A stretch of DNA of 64,000 nt from Flavobacterium ovatum (GTDB lineage Bacteria; Bacteroidota; Bacteroidia; Flavobacteriales; Flavobacteriaceae). The notes beneath the pieces are model-generated. The model saw only the letters and a list, made by a program, of their open reading frames with translations. It was not told the DNA's origin and ran no database searches. The DNA lies in assembly GCF_040703125.1 (NCBI RefSeq), contig NZ_CP160035.1, positions 3,272,001-3,336,000 on the forward strand, read 5' to 3'. Below, piece by piece: positions 18,394 through 26,289 of the stretch. Numbering within the stretch: position 1 is the first letter of the stretch; each line of letters starts with the position of its first letter. A program made the position numbers and the translations under genes.

Positions 18394-19032
18394 TTATAGT
18401 TTCCCCATTTTTGCCATTACAAAAAGTACTACTATAGGAATCGTTAATAAAACAACCATAAACAGATGATCTACCAATACGCTTGGGTAAATCAATAAAG
18501 TAATCAAATAACCACCTATAGCGCCTCCAAAATGCGCCGTGTGCCCAATGTTATCATTCTTAGATCTCATTCCGTAAATAGAGTACAATAAATACAGTAT
18601 TCCAAAAACATAAGCTGGCATTGGAATTATAAAAAATATTCCCAACATCATATCAGGACGCAATAAAATAGCAGAATATAAAATACCCGTCACCGCACCA
18701 GAAGCACCAATTGCACTGTAGTTATAGTCTTTTTTATGAAAATAAACAGTCAGTAAACCTCCAACTAGTAAACTCCCAAAATAGACAATTAGAAAAGGAA
18801 AATCCCCCAAATAACTGATCACCACAGGAGCGAAGAAATAAAGCGTAAGCATATTAAAAGCCAAATGACTAATATCCGCATGTAAAAATGCCGAAGAAAC
18901 AATTCTTATTTGCTCTCCAGCTAGATATCGTCCCATGTGAAACTTATATTTACTAAAAAAAGTAGTATCATTAAATCCTTTAAAACTCATCAAAACATTA
19001 GCAAGCATTATTGCTATTAAAAAAATATTCAT
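18394..19032 (-). CDS. Rhomboid-family intramembrane serine protease
   Basis: A 212-residue six-segment membrane protease. The catalytic serine is in GASGAVTG (about residue 108) and the catalytic histidine in HTAHFGGAIGG (about 165). The L1-loop HADISHLAFNML is at about 52-63. The frame extends to 19080, but the ATG at 19032 (MNIFLIAIMLANV) gives the usual N-terminal membrane segment and is preferred. Its substrates are unknown. It is divergent from the lpxL-type gene. Confidence 0.87.
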   Translation of the reverse strand: MNIFLIAIMLANVLMSFKGFNDTTFFSKYKFHMGRYLAGEQIRIVSSAFLHADISHLAFNMLTLYFFAPVVISYLGDFPFLIVYFGSLLVGGLLTVYFHKKDYNYSAIGASGAVTGILYSAILLRPDMMLGIFFIIPMPAYVFGILYLLYSIYGMRSKNDNIGHTAHFGGAIGGYLITLLIYPSVLVDHLFMVVLLTIPIVVLFVMAKMGKL

Positions 19033-19121
19033 AAAAAGTATATTTGTGAAATGTAAATGTAGTAAAACTAAAATCCCCAAACCGCTCCTCTATAAAAGTT
19101 TATAGGTATTCATTTTTGACC

Positions 19122-19129
19122 TATATTTG
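19122..19129 (+). promoter_or_regulatory. -7 box deciding the start of the acyltransferase
   Basis: TATATTTG matches TAnnTTTG. It overlaps a TTG at 19127 that would otherwise extend the downstream frame. Transcription must start after it, so translation begins at the ATG at 19145 with a leader of only about a dozen bases. Confidence 0.6.
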
Positions 19130-19144
19130 CTAAAAAAATACCGC

Positions 19145-20041
19145 ATGCAATTTTTGGTTTATATAATCGCTTATCCCTTACTCTGGATTATCTCCATTCT
19201 TCCTTTTCGAATATTATATTGGTTTTCTGATTTTGTATATCTCATCGTATATTACATCATTGGCTACCGAAAAGAAACGGTTCGATACAACCTTGCGCTG
19301 ACCTTACCAAACCTAAATACAAAAGAACGCCTTTTGATAGAAAAAAAATCCTATCATCATTTATGTGATATGTTTCTTGAAATGATAAAAACAATGACTA
19401 TTTCCCCAAAAGAAATGAGTAAAAGATTTCATGTTACAAATCCTGAAATTTTCAAACATTACGAAAAAGAAAATAAAAGTATGATGTTGCTAGCATCACA
19501 CTATGCAAGTTACGAATGGTTATTAACCATGAATAATCAGACTACCTTGAAAGGAATCGCAGTATATAAAAAAGTGAACAACATCTATTTTGATCGTTTG
19601 GTTCGAAATATTAGAACTAAATTCGAGACCGAATTGATTGTAACTAGAGAAACCATTACATTCATTGCCAAAAAACAAAAAGAAAATATTGCTTGTGTAT
19701 ATGGACTTGCAAGTGATCAATCCCCTAAACTAGATCGAATATTTCATTATTATAATTTTATGGGTATTGAAGTTCCAGTACATACCGGAGCAGAAATGAT
19801 TGCTAGAAAATATAATCTAGGAGTTGAATTTATAAAAGTAAAAAAAGTAAAAAGAGGTTTCTATGAAGCTACTTTTATTCCGATTGCAAAAAATGCGAAA
19901 GAAACTCCTGAATTTCAGATCACCCATGAGTATATTCACGAAGTAGAAAAGCAAATCCTTGAGGCTCCTGAATTTTACTTTTGGACACACAAACGCTGGA
20001 AACATCAAAAAACAGAAATTCAAGTGTCTAGTCCTAAATAA
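19145..20041 (+). CDS. LpxL/HtrB-type lipid A acyltransferase (C-terminus altered by IS)
   Basis: A 298-residue inner-membrane lysophospholipid/lipid A acyltransferase. An N-terminal hydrophobic segment (about 1-35) is followed by the HxxxxE/D catalytic motif in LASHYASYEW (about 118-127) and GLASDQSP (about 178-185). It should add a secondary acyl chain to lipid A. The IS3-family element at 20025-21413 is inserted in the penultimate codon. Removing it with one AAG duplication restores GCA-TAA, so the original end was ...EIQA. The present protein ends ...EIQVSSPK, with its stop codon inside the IS inverted repeat. Function is probably unaffected. Confidence 0.86.
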   Translation: MQFLVYIIAYPLLWIISILPFRILYWFSDFVYLIVYYIIGYRKETVRYNLALTLPNLNTKERLLIEKKSYHHLCDMFLEMIKTMTISPKEMSKRFHVTNPEIFKHYEKENKSMMLLASHYASYEWLLTMNNQTTLKGIAVYKKVNNIYFDRLVRNIRTKFETELIVTRETITFIAKKQKENIACVYGLASDQSPKLDRIFHYYNFMGIEVPVHTGAEMIARKYNLGVEFIKVKKVKRGFYEATFIPIAKNAKETPEFQITHEYIHEVEKQILEAPEFYFWTHKRWKHQKTEIQVSSPK

Positions 20042-20073
20042 ACGATACAGATTATTAGACTAAAAATAATTAA

Positions 20074-20940
20074 TTAAACACTTGCAAGAACTTTTTTGCA
20101 AGTGTTTTTTGTTTTATATGTTCTCATTTTAATTTGATTCTGCAAGTGCATTTGATTTGGTGTTAGCATATAATTAGAATAATGTGGTCGTAATTCGTTA
20201 TATATATCAACTGATTCTTTTACGATTTTCTTCATAATTTTCAAATCTAGATTATATTTATCAATCATAAATTCCTGTTTTAGAATTCCATTTATTCTTT
20301 CAGCGACCGCATTTTCATATGGATCAGAGTTCTGTGTCATACTTGGCAATATTCCATTTTTACTTAGGATGTTTTGGTAATCATTGGCACAATATTGCAA
20401 TCCTCTGTCTGAATGATGAATCAAAGGTACTTCCTTGTTTTTTCTTTGCTGTATAGCCATCTTTAGGGCTATAACACTGCTTTCGGTGTTCATATTGTTA
20501 GCAACATAATAACCCACTATCTTTTTAGAATAAGCATCAGTAACGATACTTAAATAACACGGTTTATCTCTTTTCCCAATGTATGTTATATCAGAAACCC
20601 AAACCTGATCGGGTCTATTTATTTCTAAATCTAGAATTTTATTTTGGTGTTTTCTAAAGCGATGATGTGAATTAGTTGTAATGTGATAACTGCGTTTTGG
20701 TTGGATTAATAAGTGATTAGCTCTGAGTATATCAAATAATTTATCTCTACCAATTTTCATTGGTTTAAGCTCGTCCAATAACAAAAGATATGATTTCTTA
20801 GTGCCTAATCTAGGCATTGATTTTCTTATATCCATAACCAATGAAACCGCTTGAATTGCTTTAGATTCTTTGATAACTTTCCTTTTAATTCTACGATAAT
20901 AAACCTGTCTGTCTACCCCGAACAAATTACAGGCGAACAT
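20074..20940 (-). CDS. IS3-family transposase OrfB (DDE integrase-like)
   Basis: A 288-residue product with a helix-turn-helix-like N-terminus (HTH_21 type, about 35-95) and an rve integrase core. The catalytic acids are visible in WVSDITYI (about 114-121), HHSDRGLQY (about 175-183) and ENAVAERINGILKQEF (about 205-220). Its ATG overlaps the orfA stop as TAATG. It is probably made mainly as an OrfAB fusion by -1 frameshifting. The last codons lie inside a hairpin at 20078-20108 that resembles a terminator. Confidence 0.9.
   Translation of the reverse strand: MFACNLFGVDRQVYYRRIKRKVIKESKAIQAVSLVMDIRKSMPRLGTKKSYLLLLDELKPMKIGRDKLFDILRANHLLIQPKRSYHITTNSHHRFRKHQNKILDLEINRPDQVWVSDITYIGKRDKPCYLSIVTDAYSKKIVGYYVANNMNTESSVIALKMAIQQRKNKEVPLIHHSDRGLQYCANDYQNILSKNGILPSMTQNSDPYENAVAERINGILKQEFMIDKYNLDLKIMKKIVKESVDIYNELRPHYSNYMLTPNQMHLQNQIKMRTYKTKNTCKKVLASV
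20078..20108. terminator. Hairpin at the 3' end of IS3 orfB
   Basis: AACACTTGCAA-like arms (about 20078-20087 and 20097-20107) pair around a short loop and are followed on the plus strand by a T-run. On the plus strand it could terminate read-through from the acyltransferase gene into the element; on the minus strand it spans the last orfB codons. Confidence 0.6.
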
Positions 20941-21374
20941 TATTGTTTGCTGTTCTTTTTGTTTAAAATGGTCGATTGTTCGGGTGATGAGTTTTTTCGG
21001 ATATCAATTTGATATTCTTTCTCGGCTATTTCAATCATCATATCAAAAATGATTGCTTTTTTATCCGCAACAAAGGCTTGTTGTTCCAAAAAGGACTTCT
21101 GCTTCTCTAGAAGTTTTACTTTGGCTTCAAGCTCCATTATCTTTTGTTCTGGTGACTTTGACATAGTAAATGGTGTTTGGTTCTCCCAATCAAAGTTACC
21201 AAATTTCTTGAGCCAATTGACTACAGTTTTTCTACATTGAATTTCATACTTTTTTGTAGCAGCTGTTGCCGTAAGATGTCCTCGTTCAATTTCTTGGACA
21301 ATTTGCAATTTAAAAGACATTGAGTAATCTTTTTGCGTTCGCTTAACATAGCGTGTTTCTTCATGTTTTTCCAT
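20940..21374 (-). CDS. IS3-family OrfA (DNA-binding subunit)
   Basis: A 144-residue protein. The helix-turn-helix region is at about residues 15-65 (SMSFKLQIVQEIERGHLTAT, AATKKYEI). A leucine-zipper-like coiled coil follows at about 72-105 (EQKIMELEAKVKLLEKQKSF). It recognises the IS ends and dimerises through the coil. The frame ends in TAA overlapping the orfB ATG, with a slippery heptamer 20 bases before the stop. Confidence 0.88.
   Translation of the reverse strand: MEKHEETRYVKRTQKDYSMSFKLQIVQEIERGHLTATAATKKYEIQCRKTVVNWLKKFGNFDWENQTPFTMSKSPEQKIMELEAKVKLLEKQKSFLEQQAFVADKKAIIFDMMIEIAEKEYQIDIRKNSSPEQSTILNKKNSKQ
20961..20967 (-). promoter_or_regulatory. Candidate -1 frameshift heptamer T-TTA-AAC
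   Basis: On the minus strand, in the orfA frame, the codons read ATT TTA AAC, giving the canonical slippery heptamer T TTA AAC. Slipping by -1 here leads directly into the orfB frame, passing through its ATG without a stop. This is the expected arrangement for an IS3 OrfAB fusion transposase. Confidence 0.6.
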
Positions 21375-21427
21375 AAGGATACTTTTTGTGTATCGCTATT
21401 TCAGGACGGGACAAAGCATAAATTAAA

Positions 21428-21459
21428 AAACCCTTTCAAATTAAACTCTGAAAGGGTTT
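21428..21459. terminator. Terminator shared by the acyltransferase and glmM
   Basis: A perfect 11-base stem (21428-21438 with 21449-21459), core CCCTTTCA. It sits right of the IS3 element, just before the convergent glmM stop. It would originally have followed the acyltransferase stop by about 10 bases; the IS now separates them by 1.4 kb. Confidence 0.82.
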
Positions 21460-21483
21460 CTTGTATTCTATACTAATCGAAAA

Positions 21484-22872
21484 TTAAATTCCTGCAATTA
21501 CTTTGATTTCATCAATAATTCGAAGTGCTAATACATCTGCTTTTGCTTGTGAAGCAGCTTCAGTATAAATACGAATGATTGGTTCTGTATTTGATTTTCT
21601 TAAATGCACCCATTCTTCAGCAAAGTCAATTTTAACTCCATCAATAGTTGTGATGTCTTCATTTTTATATTTGTCAGTCATAGCAACCAAAATGGCATCT
21701 ACATCAATTTGAGGGGTCAATTCAATTTTATTTTTACTCATATAATATTCTGGATACGAAGCTCTCAATGCCGAAACGGTCATTTTTTTGTTTGCCAAAT
21801 ATGTCAAGAACAAAGCAATTCCGACCATACTATCACGACCGTAATGTGATTCAGGATAAATGATTCCACCGTTTCCTTCACCACCAATAATGGCGTTGTT
21901 TTTCTTCATTAAATCTACTACGTTTACCTCTCCTACAGCACTCGCTTCGTAAATTCCGTTGTGTAAATTGGTCACATCACGCAAAGCACGTGAAGACGAC
22001 ATATTAGACACAGTATTTCCAGGAGTTTTACTCAAAACATAATCTGCACAGGCTACCAAAGTATATTCTTCGCCAAACATTTCTCCGTCTTCAGAAATAA
22101 AAGCCAAACGATCTACATCTGGATCTACTACGATCCCGAAATCTGCTTTTTCTTTTACAACCAATTCACAAATATCCCCTAAGTGTTCTTTTAAAGGTTC
22201 TGGATTATGAGGAAATTCACCAGTCGGATCACAATACAATTCCACTACTTCGACACCCATTAACTCCAATAACTTAGGAACAATAATTCCGCCAGATGAA
22301 TTTACTCCATCTACAACTACTTTAAATTTTGCCGCTTTAACTGCTTCTATATCTACTAATGCTAAATTCAAGACTTCATCGATATGAATATCCATATAAG
22401 CATCATTGATTGTAATGGTACCCAAATTATCAACATCTGAGAAATCAAAAGCTTCGTCTTCGGCAATTTCAAGGATTTTCTCTCCTTCTATTCCATTCAA
22501 GAACTCCCCTTTTTCGTTCAATAACTTTAAGGCATTCCATTGTTTTGGATTGTGAGAAGCAGTAAGAATAATTCCGCCATCAGCTTTTTCTAGTGGTACA
22601 GCAATTTCTACAGTTGGTGTCGTTGACAATCCTAAATCAACAACATCAATTCCTAATCCAATCAAGGTATTCACTACTAAGTTGTGAATCATTGGTCCAG
22701 AAATACGAGCATCACGACCTACAACCACAGTTAATTTTTCTTTTCCTGAGTAGTTTTTTAGCCATGTTCCATAAGCCGAAGCAAATTTCACTGCGTCAAC
22801 CGGTGTTAGGTTATCCCCGACTTTTCCTCCTATTGTCCCACGAATTCCTGAAATTGATTTGATTAATGTCAT
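21484..22872 (-). CDS. glmM: Phosphoglucosamine mutase
   Basis: A 462-residue alpha-D-phosphohexomutase, most likely GlmM, converting glucosamine-6-phosphate to glucosamine-1-phosphate for UDP-GlcNAc synthesis. It has the N-terminal SGIRGTIGG, the phosphoserine loop TASHNPKQWNALK (about residues 100-112), the metal loop DPDVDRLAF (about 240-248), GEGNGGIIYPE for substrate binding (about 322-332) and the C-terminal RKSNTEPIIRIYTEA. The frame extends to 22917, but a -7 box overlaps that codon, so the ATG at 22872 is the start. A phosphomannomutase role is the alternative. Confidence 0.9.
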   Translation of the reverse strand: MTLIKSISGIRGTIGGKVGDNLTPVDAVKFASAYGTWLKNYSGKEKLTVVVGRDARISGPMIHNLVVNTLIGLGIDVVDLGLSTTPTVEIAVPLEKADGGIILTASHNPKQWNALKLLNEKGEFLNGIEGEKILEIAEDEAFDFSDVDNLGTITINDAYMDIHIDEVLNLALVDIEAVKAAKFKVVVDGVNSSGGIIVPKLLELMGVEVVELYCDPTGEFPHNPEPLKEHLGDICELVVKEKADFGIVVDPDVDRLAFISEDGEMFGEEYTLVACADYVLSKTPGNTVSNMSSSRALRDVTNLHNGIYEASAVGEVNVVDLMKKNNAIIGGEGNGGIIYPESHYGRDSMVGIALFLTYLANKKMTVSALRASYPEYYMSKNKIELTPQIDVDAILVAMTDKYKNEDITTIDGVKIDFAEEWVHLRKSNTEPIIRIYTEAASQAKADVLALRIIDEIKVIAGI

Positions 22873-22914
22873 GCTGTATATTTTTAAAAAATTGGTTATT
22901 TCTATTTGTTTGCA

Positions 22915-22922
22915 CAAATATA
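22915..22922 (-). promoter_or_regulatory. -7 box of glmM
   Basis: TATATTTG on the minus strand matches TAnnTTTG and overlaps the upstream in-frame start codon at 22917, giving about a 35-base leader before the ATG at 22872. Confidence 0.6.
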
Positions 22923-22969
22923 ATAATTGAGAGATTAAATAAGTGGTTTAGAATTCATATTTTAGTCGA

Positions 22970-23554
22970 ATGAATTTTTTAGCACACATCTACCTCTCCG
23001 GAAATAACGATTTAATTAAAATCGGCAATTTTATGGCCGATGGAATTAGAGGCAAACATTTTGAGACCTATGCAGTTGACATTCAAAAAGGAATCATTCT
23101 TCATAGAGCCATTGATACCTTTACTGATGCACATCCAGTTTTCCGAATGAGTACCAAAAAACTACACGAACGCTACCATCATTATTCGGGAGTGATTGTT
23201 GACGTATTCTATGATCATTTTTTAGCCAAAAACTGGAAAAAGTACTCAGATGAAAATTTAGCAGAATTTATTGACCATTTCTATACTTCTTTGGAACAAA
23301 ATAAAGAAATCCTTACGGAACGAACAGTTGCCTTGATGCCATATATGATTAAACAGAACTGGTTATTGAGTTATCAAACCGTAGAAGGAATTCGAGAAAT
23401 TTTGACGCAAATGGATTCCCGCACCAAAAACAAATCACAAATGCGATTCGCAACAGAAGAACTGGTTCTATTCTATGATGAATTCGAACAAGAATTTTCT
23501 ACTTTTTTTGAAGACCTGAAAAATCATTCGAAAGAAAAATTAATGAGTTTATAA
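22970..23554 (+). CDS. acpH: Acyl carrier protein phosphodiesterase
   Basis: A 194-residue AcpH-family protein that hydrolyses the 4'-phosphopantetheine arm from holo-ACP. It shows the N-terminal MNFLAHIYLSG, NFMADGIRGK (about 22-31), HRAIDTFTDAHPVF (about 46-59) and VDVFYDHFLAKNW (about 76-88), the HD-like metal-binding set of the family. Length is normal. It is followed, with a 1-base gap, by a decayed DNA alkylation repair gene that may once have been cotranscribed. Confidence 0.88.
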   Translation: MNFLAHIYLSGNNDLIKIGNFMADGIRGKHFETYAVDIQKGIILHRAIDTFTDAHPVFRMSTKKLHERYHHYSGVIVDVFYDHFLAKNWKKYSDENLAEFIDHFYTSLEQNKEILTERTVALMPYMIKQNWLLSYQTVEGIREILTQMDSRTKNKSQMRFATEELVLFYDEFEQEFSTFFEDLKNHSKEKLMSL

Positions 23555-23555
23555 A

Positions 23556-24231
23556 ATAAGTTTCATTCCGTCACTTCAAATTGCTTTTGAACCGAATACC
23601 AATAAAGAGGATGCTTTTGTAATGCCAAAATACATGAAAAATAAATTTGACTTCTTTGAAATAAAAACGAATCTAAGACGGTTATTATTACAATCTGTAT
23701 GGAAAGAAAACTAAATAGGAAATCAACCAAAATGTGCGCGATATTGTACCCAAATTCTTTTCTAAAAAAGAAAGAGAATTTCATTATTGTACTAGTGAAA
23801 TCCTGATAGAGCAACTTAAAAACAACTACAAACCAGAAGGTATCCTTTTAATAAAAAAAAGGTTAACCACACATTCTGGAAGGAACAGTGTCCATATCAT
23901 TTACAAACCTATTTTAGGGAACTATTTGCTCCAATTCTCTAATAGCATCTCAACGATAATCAGCGATTTTTCTACCGATGAAAATAGATGGCTTAATAGA
24001 TCCGCTATTTTATTTCAATTGGGTTATAAATCGAGAACTCACTTTCAATTGTTAAAGCATATTTGTTTACAACTTAAAGACTCCAATGAATATTTCATTC
24101 TAAAGTCGATTGGTTGGGCATTGCGAGAATATGCTAAAACTAATCCAGAGGCCGTTAAAGAATTCGTTTTCGTTAACAACTTAAAACCTTTAAGCAGAAA
24201 AGAAGCCCTCAAAAAAGTATCTGTTGCTTAA
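23556..24231 (+). pseudogene. DNA alkylation repair protein (AlkD-like), decayed
   Basis: Two frames together reproduce an AlkD-like HEAT-repeat glycosylase of about 225 residues. Frame 1 (23556-23711) reads ISFIPSLQIAFEPN and on to FVMPKYMKNKFDFFEIKT. It has ATA where ATG would be expected and ends in TAA at 23712. A frameshift near 23730 then leads to the second frame (open to 24231) with RDIVPKFFSKKEREFHYC and the C-terminal WLNRSAILFQLGYK and GWALREYAKTNPEAVKEFV. At least three lesions are present: start, stop and frameshift. An ATG at 23734 could express the C-terminal 165 residues, but that lacks the N-terminal repeats. Confidence 0.75.
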
Positions 24232-24239
24232 ATTAATAG

Positions 24240-24247
24240 TATTTTTG
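24240..24247 (+). promoter_or_regulatory. -7 box of the ClC channel gene
   Basis: TATTTTTG matches TAnnTTTG, 22 bases upstream of the ATG at 24270. It begins 8 bases after the end of the decayed AlkD-like frame, so the channel gene has its own promoter. Confidence 0.5.
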
Positions 24248-24269
24248 CATTTCAAAAAACAAAACTAAA

Positions 24270-26054
24270 ATGTTCAAAAGGTATATTTCTAAATTAGAAA
24301 GTATAATTGAGTTATTACAATCAATATTAACTGAAAAACAATTTATTTTCCTTTCGAGTGTCTTAGTAGGTATTAGTTCCGCATTTGCCGTAATTGTCTT
24401 AAAATCTTTCGCACACTGGGTATTTAAATTTGCGACCTATGTTAACGGCATTTTAAAACTTAGTTTTATTAATAGTATTTTACCTATTGCTGGACTGATA
24501 TTGACCGTTTTTGTGATCAAACGATTATTAGGTGGAAGCATCGAAAAAGGAACGTCTCAAATATTATATTCCGTTGCCAAAAAAGCGAGTATCATCCCTC
24601 GTAAACAAATGTATGCTCAAATAGTAACGAGTTCCTTAACAGTCGGTTTGGGTGGTTCTGCAGGATTAGAGAGTCCAATTGTAGTTACAGGTGCCGCTTT
24701 TGGTTCTAATTATGCTCAAAATTACAAATTAAGCTATAAAGACAGAACTTTACTGATTGGTTGCGGAGTAGCTGCCGGAATTGCTGCTGCCTTTAATGCG
24801 CCAATTGCTGGAGTGTTGTTTGCCATCGAATTTTTATTGGTAGATGTAAGCATCTCCGCTTTTACACCAATTATGATTGCAGCTGCCACTGGAGCTTTGG
24901 TATCGGTTATCGCGTTAAACGAAGAGATATTACTGAATATCAAGCACCAACCAGAATTTAACTACCACAACATTCCTTTTTACGTTTTACTCGGAATTAT
25001 AACTGGTTTTGTTTCGGTCTTTTTTACTCGAAATTTTCAAAAAACAGAACACTTTTTTGCGCATTTAAGAATGAATGCTTACAAAAAAGCATTACTAGGA
25101 GCTTCTTTATTAGCGGTGTTGATATTTGTTTTCCCTACACTTTTTGGAGAAGGATATGAAAGCATACGAACATTGGCAAACAATGACGCTAGCGAATTAT
25201 TAGAAAACACCTTGTTTAGCTCCTTTCGAAACAACAATTGGATCGTATTACTTTTTGTCGCGGCCACCATGATGATAAAAGTTTTTGCTACGGCAATCAC
25301 TTTAGGTTCTGGCGGAAACGGTGGTAACTTCGCCCCCTCTTTGTTCATGGGTTCCTATGTTGGTTATGTGCTGTCCAAAGCCATTAACTTAACTGGATTG
25401 ACCCATTTACCAATTGGTAACTTTACGATGGTCGGTATGGCAGGAATCCTTAGTGGTTTATTTCACGCTCCTCTGACTGCGATTTTCCTAATTGCAGAAA
25501 TAACAAGCGGATACAGCTTGATGCTGCCCTTGATGATTGTAGCTTCAATCAGTTATGCTATTTCAAAACGATTCGAAAAACACTCTATGGATGTAAAAGA
25601 ATTGGCTAAAAAAGGACATGCATTTACCAATAATAAAGACCACAATGTGCTATCAACTTTGGACATTGAATCTTTAATACAAACGGATTGTTTAACAGTT
25701 GCCCCAGAAGATAGTTTAGTTAAATTAGTCGATTTAATTTCACATTCTAACCAAACTGTTTTTGCAGTTATAAATAAAGAAAGAGAGCTCGAAGGAGTCG
25801 TTCACTTTAACGATATTCGTGAAATTATTTTTAATCCATATCGTGTAAAATATACTTTGATTAAAGATATAATGAAACAACCCCCATCTATAATCTACAC
25901 TATAGATAGCATGGAAGTGGTGATGAATAAGTTTGAAAAATGCAAAAGGACACATTTACCAGTAATTAAAAACGGTAAATATTACGGTTATCTATACAAA
26001 TCAGTAGCTCTGGAAGCTTACAGGTCAAAACTAAAATCGATGACGATCGAGTAA
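24270..26054 (+). CDS. ClC-family chloride channel/antiporter with CBS domains
   Basis: A 594-residue protein: a ClC transporter core (about residues 25-435, some ten or more hydrophobic segments) followed by two CBS domains (about 465-590, ending THLPVIKNGKYYGYLYK). Filter-region motifs are LGGSAGLESPIVVTGAAFGS (about 130-149) and GSGGNGGNFAPSLFMGSYVG (about 347-366). The CBS pair usually binds adenine nucleotides and gates transport. The usual gating-glutamate motif GKEGP appears here as GLESP, keeping a glutamate. Channel versus proton antiporter cannot be decided from sequence. Confidence 0.92.
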   Translation: MFKRYISKLESIIELLQSILTEKQFIFLSSVLVGISSAFAVIVLKSFAHWVFKFATYVNGILKLSFINSILPIAGLILTVFVIKRLLGGSIEKGTSQILYSVAKKASIIPRKQMYAQIVTSSLTVGLGGSAGLESPIVVTGAAFGSNYAQNYKLSYKDRTLLIGCGVAAGIAAAFNAPIAGVLFAIEFLLVDVSISAFTPIMIAAATGALVSVIALNEEILLNIKHQPEFNYHNIPFYVLLGIITGFVSVFFTRNFQKTEHFFAHLRMNAYKKALLGASLLAVLIFVFPTLFGEGYESIRTLANNDASELLENTLFSSFRNNNWIVLLFVAATMMIKVFATAITLGSGGNGGNFAPSLFMGSYVGYVLSKAINLTGLTHLPIGNFTMVGMAGILSGLFHAPLTAIFLIAEITSGYSLMLPLMIVASISYAISKRFEKHSMDVKELAKKGHAFTNNKDHNVLSTLDIESLIQTDCLTVAPEDSLVKLVDLISHSNQTVFAVINKERELEGVVHFNDIREIIFNPYRVKYTLIKDIMKQPPSIIYTIDSMEVVMNKFEKCKRTHLPVIKNGKYYGYLYKSVALEAYRSKLKSMTIE

Positions 26055-26065
26055 CGTTTGCTATT

Positions 26066-26280
26066 ACACAGCCATTCGCAGAGAATTCACAGAGATACAA
26101 TAAGTTATTTTTTAAAATTCTCTACGAATCTTTGTGCCTACTTTGCGAATCTCTGCGGACCCCTATTTTCCTAATCTCTCTGCGAATATTTGTGCCTACT
26201 TTGCGAATCTCTGCGTATCCCCTATTTTTTACTAAATTCTCTGCGAATCTTTGCGTAACAACTAGTAACTTTGCGTTTTT
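26066..26280. repeat. Degenerate tandem repeat of ~58-61 bp upstream of uvrA
   Basis: Two full units and a partial third share the words CTCTGCGAATCTTTG and TGTGCCTACTTTGCGAATCTCTGCG (units centred near 26123, 26181 and 26242; periods 58 and 61). A related fragment recurs upstream of argH at about 40651-40690. The last unit runs into the uvrA promoter. No coding potential was seen. Confidence 0.75.
26266..26273 (+). promoter_or_regulatory. -7 box of uvrA
   Basis: TAACTTTG matches TAnnTTTG, 16 bases before the uvrA ATG, so the leader is very short. No SOS-box-like sequence was noticed nearby. Confidence 0.5.
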
Positions 26281-26289
26281 GCCAAAATT

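Larger units (their letters stand above)
20025..21413 (-). mobile_element. IS3-family insertion sequence, apparently intact
   Basis: A 1,389-bp element. The ends begin TGTC and form imperfect terminal inverted repeats of about 25 bp (20025-20050 against 21388-21413, 19 identical positions). They share GTCCT near the tip and CGATACA inside. It carries overlapping orfA and orfB on the minus strand, a frameshift-type heptamer between them and an AAG target duplication. Both frames are open, so it may still be active or recently inserted. Confidence 0.85.
20022..21416. repeat. 3-bp target-site duplication (AAG) around the IS3 element
   Basis: AAG at 20022-20024 and again at 21414-21416 directly flanks the two inverted-repeat ends. 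A 3-bp duplication is normal for IS3-family transposition and fixes the insertion point inside the end of the acyltransferase gene. Confidence 0.75.
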
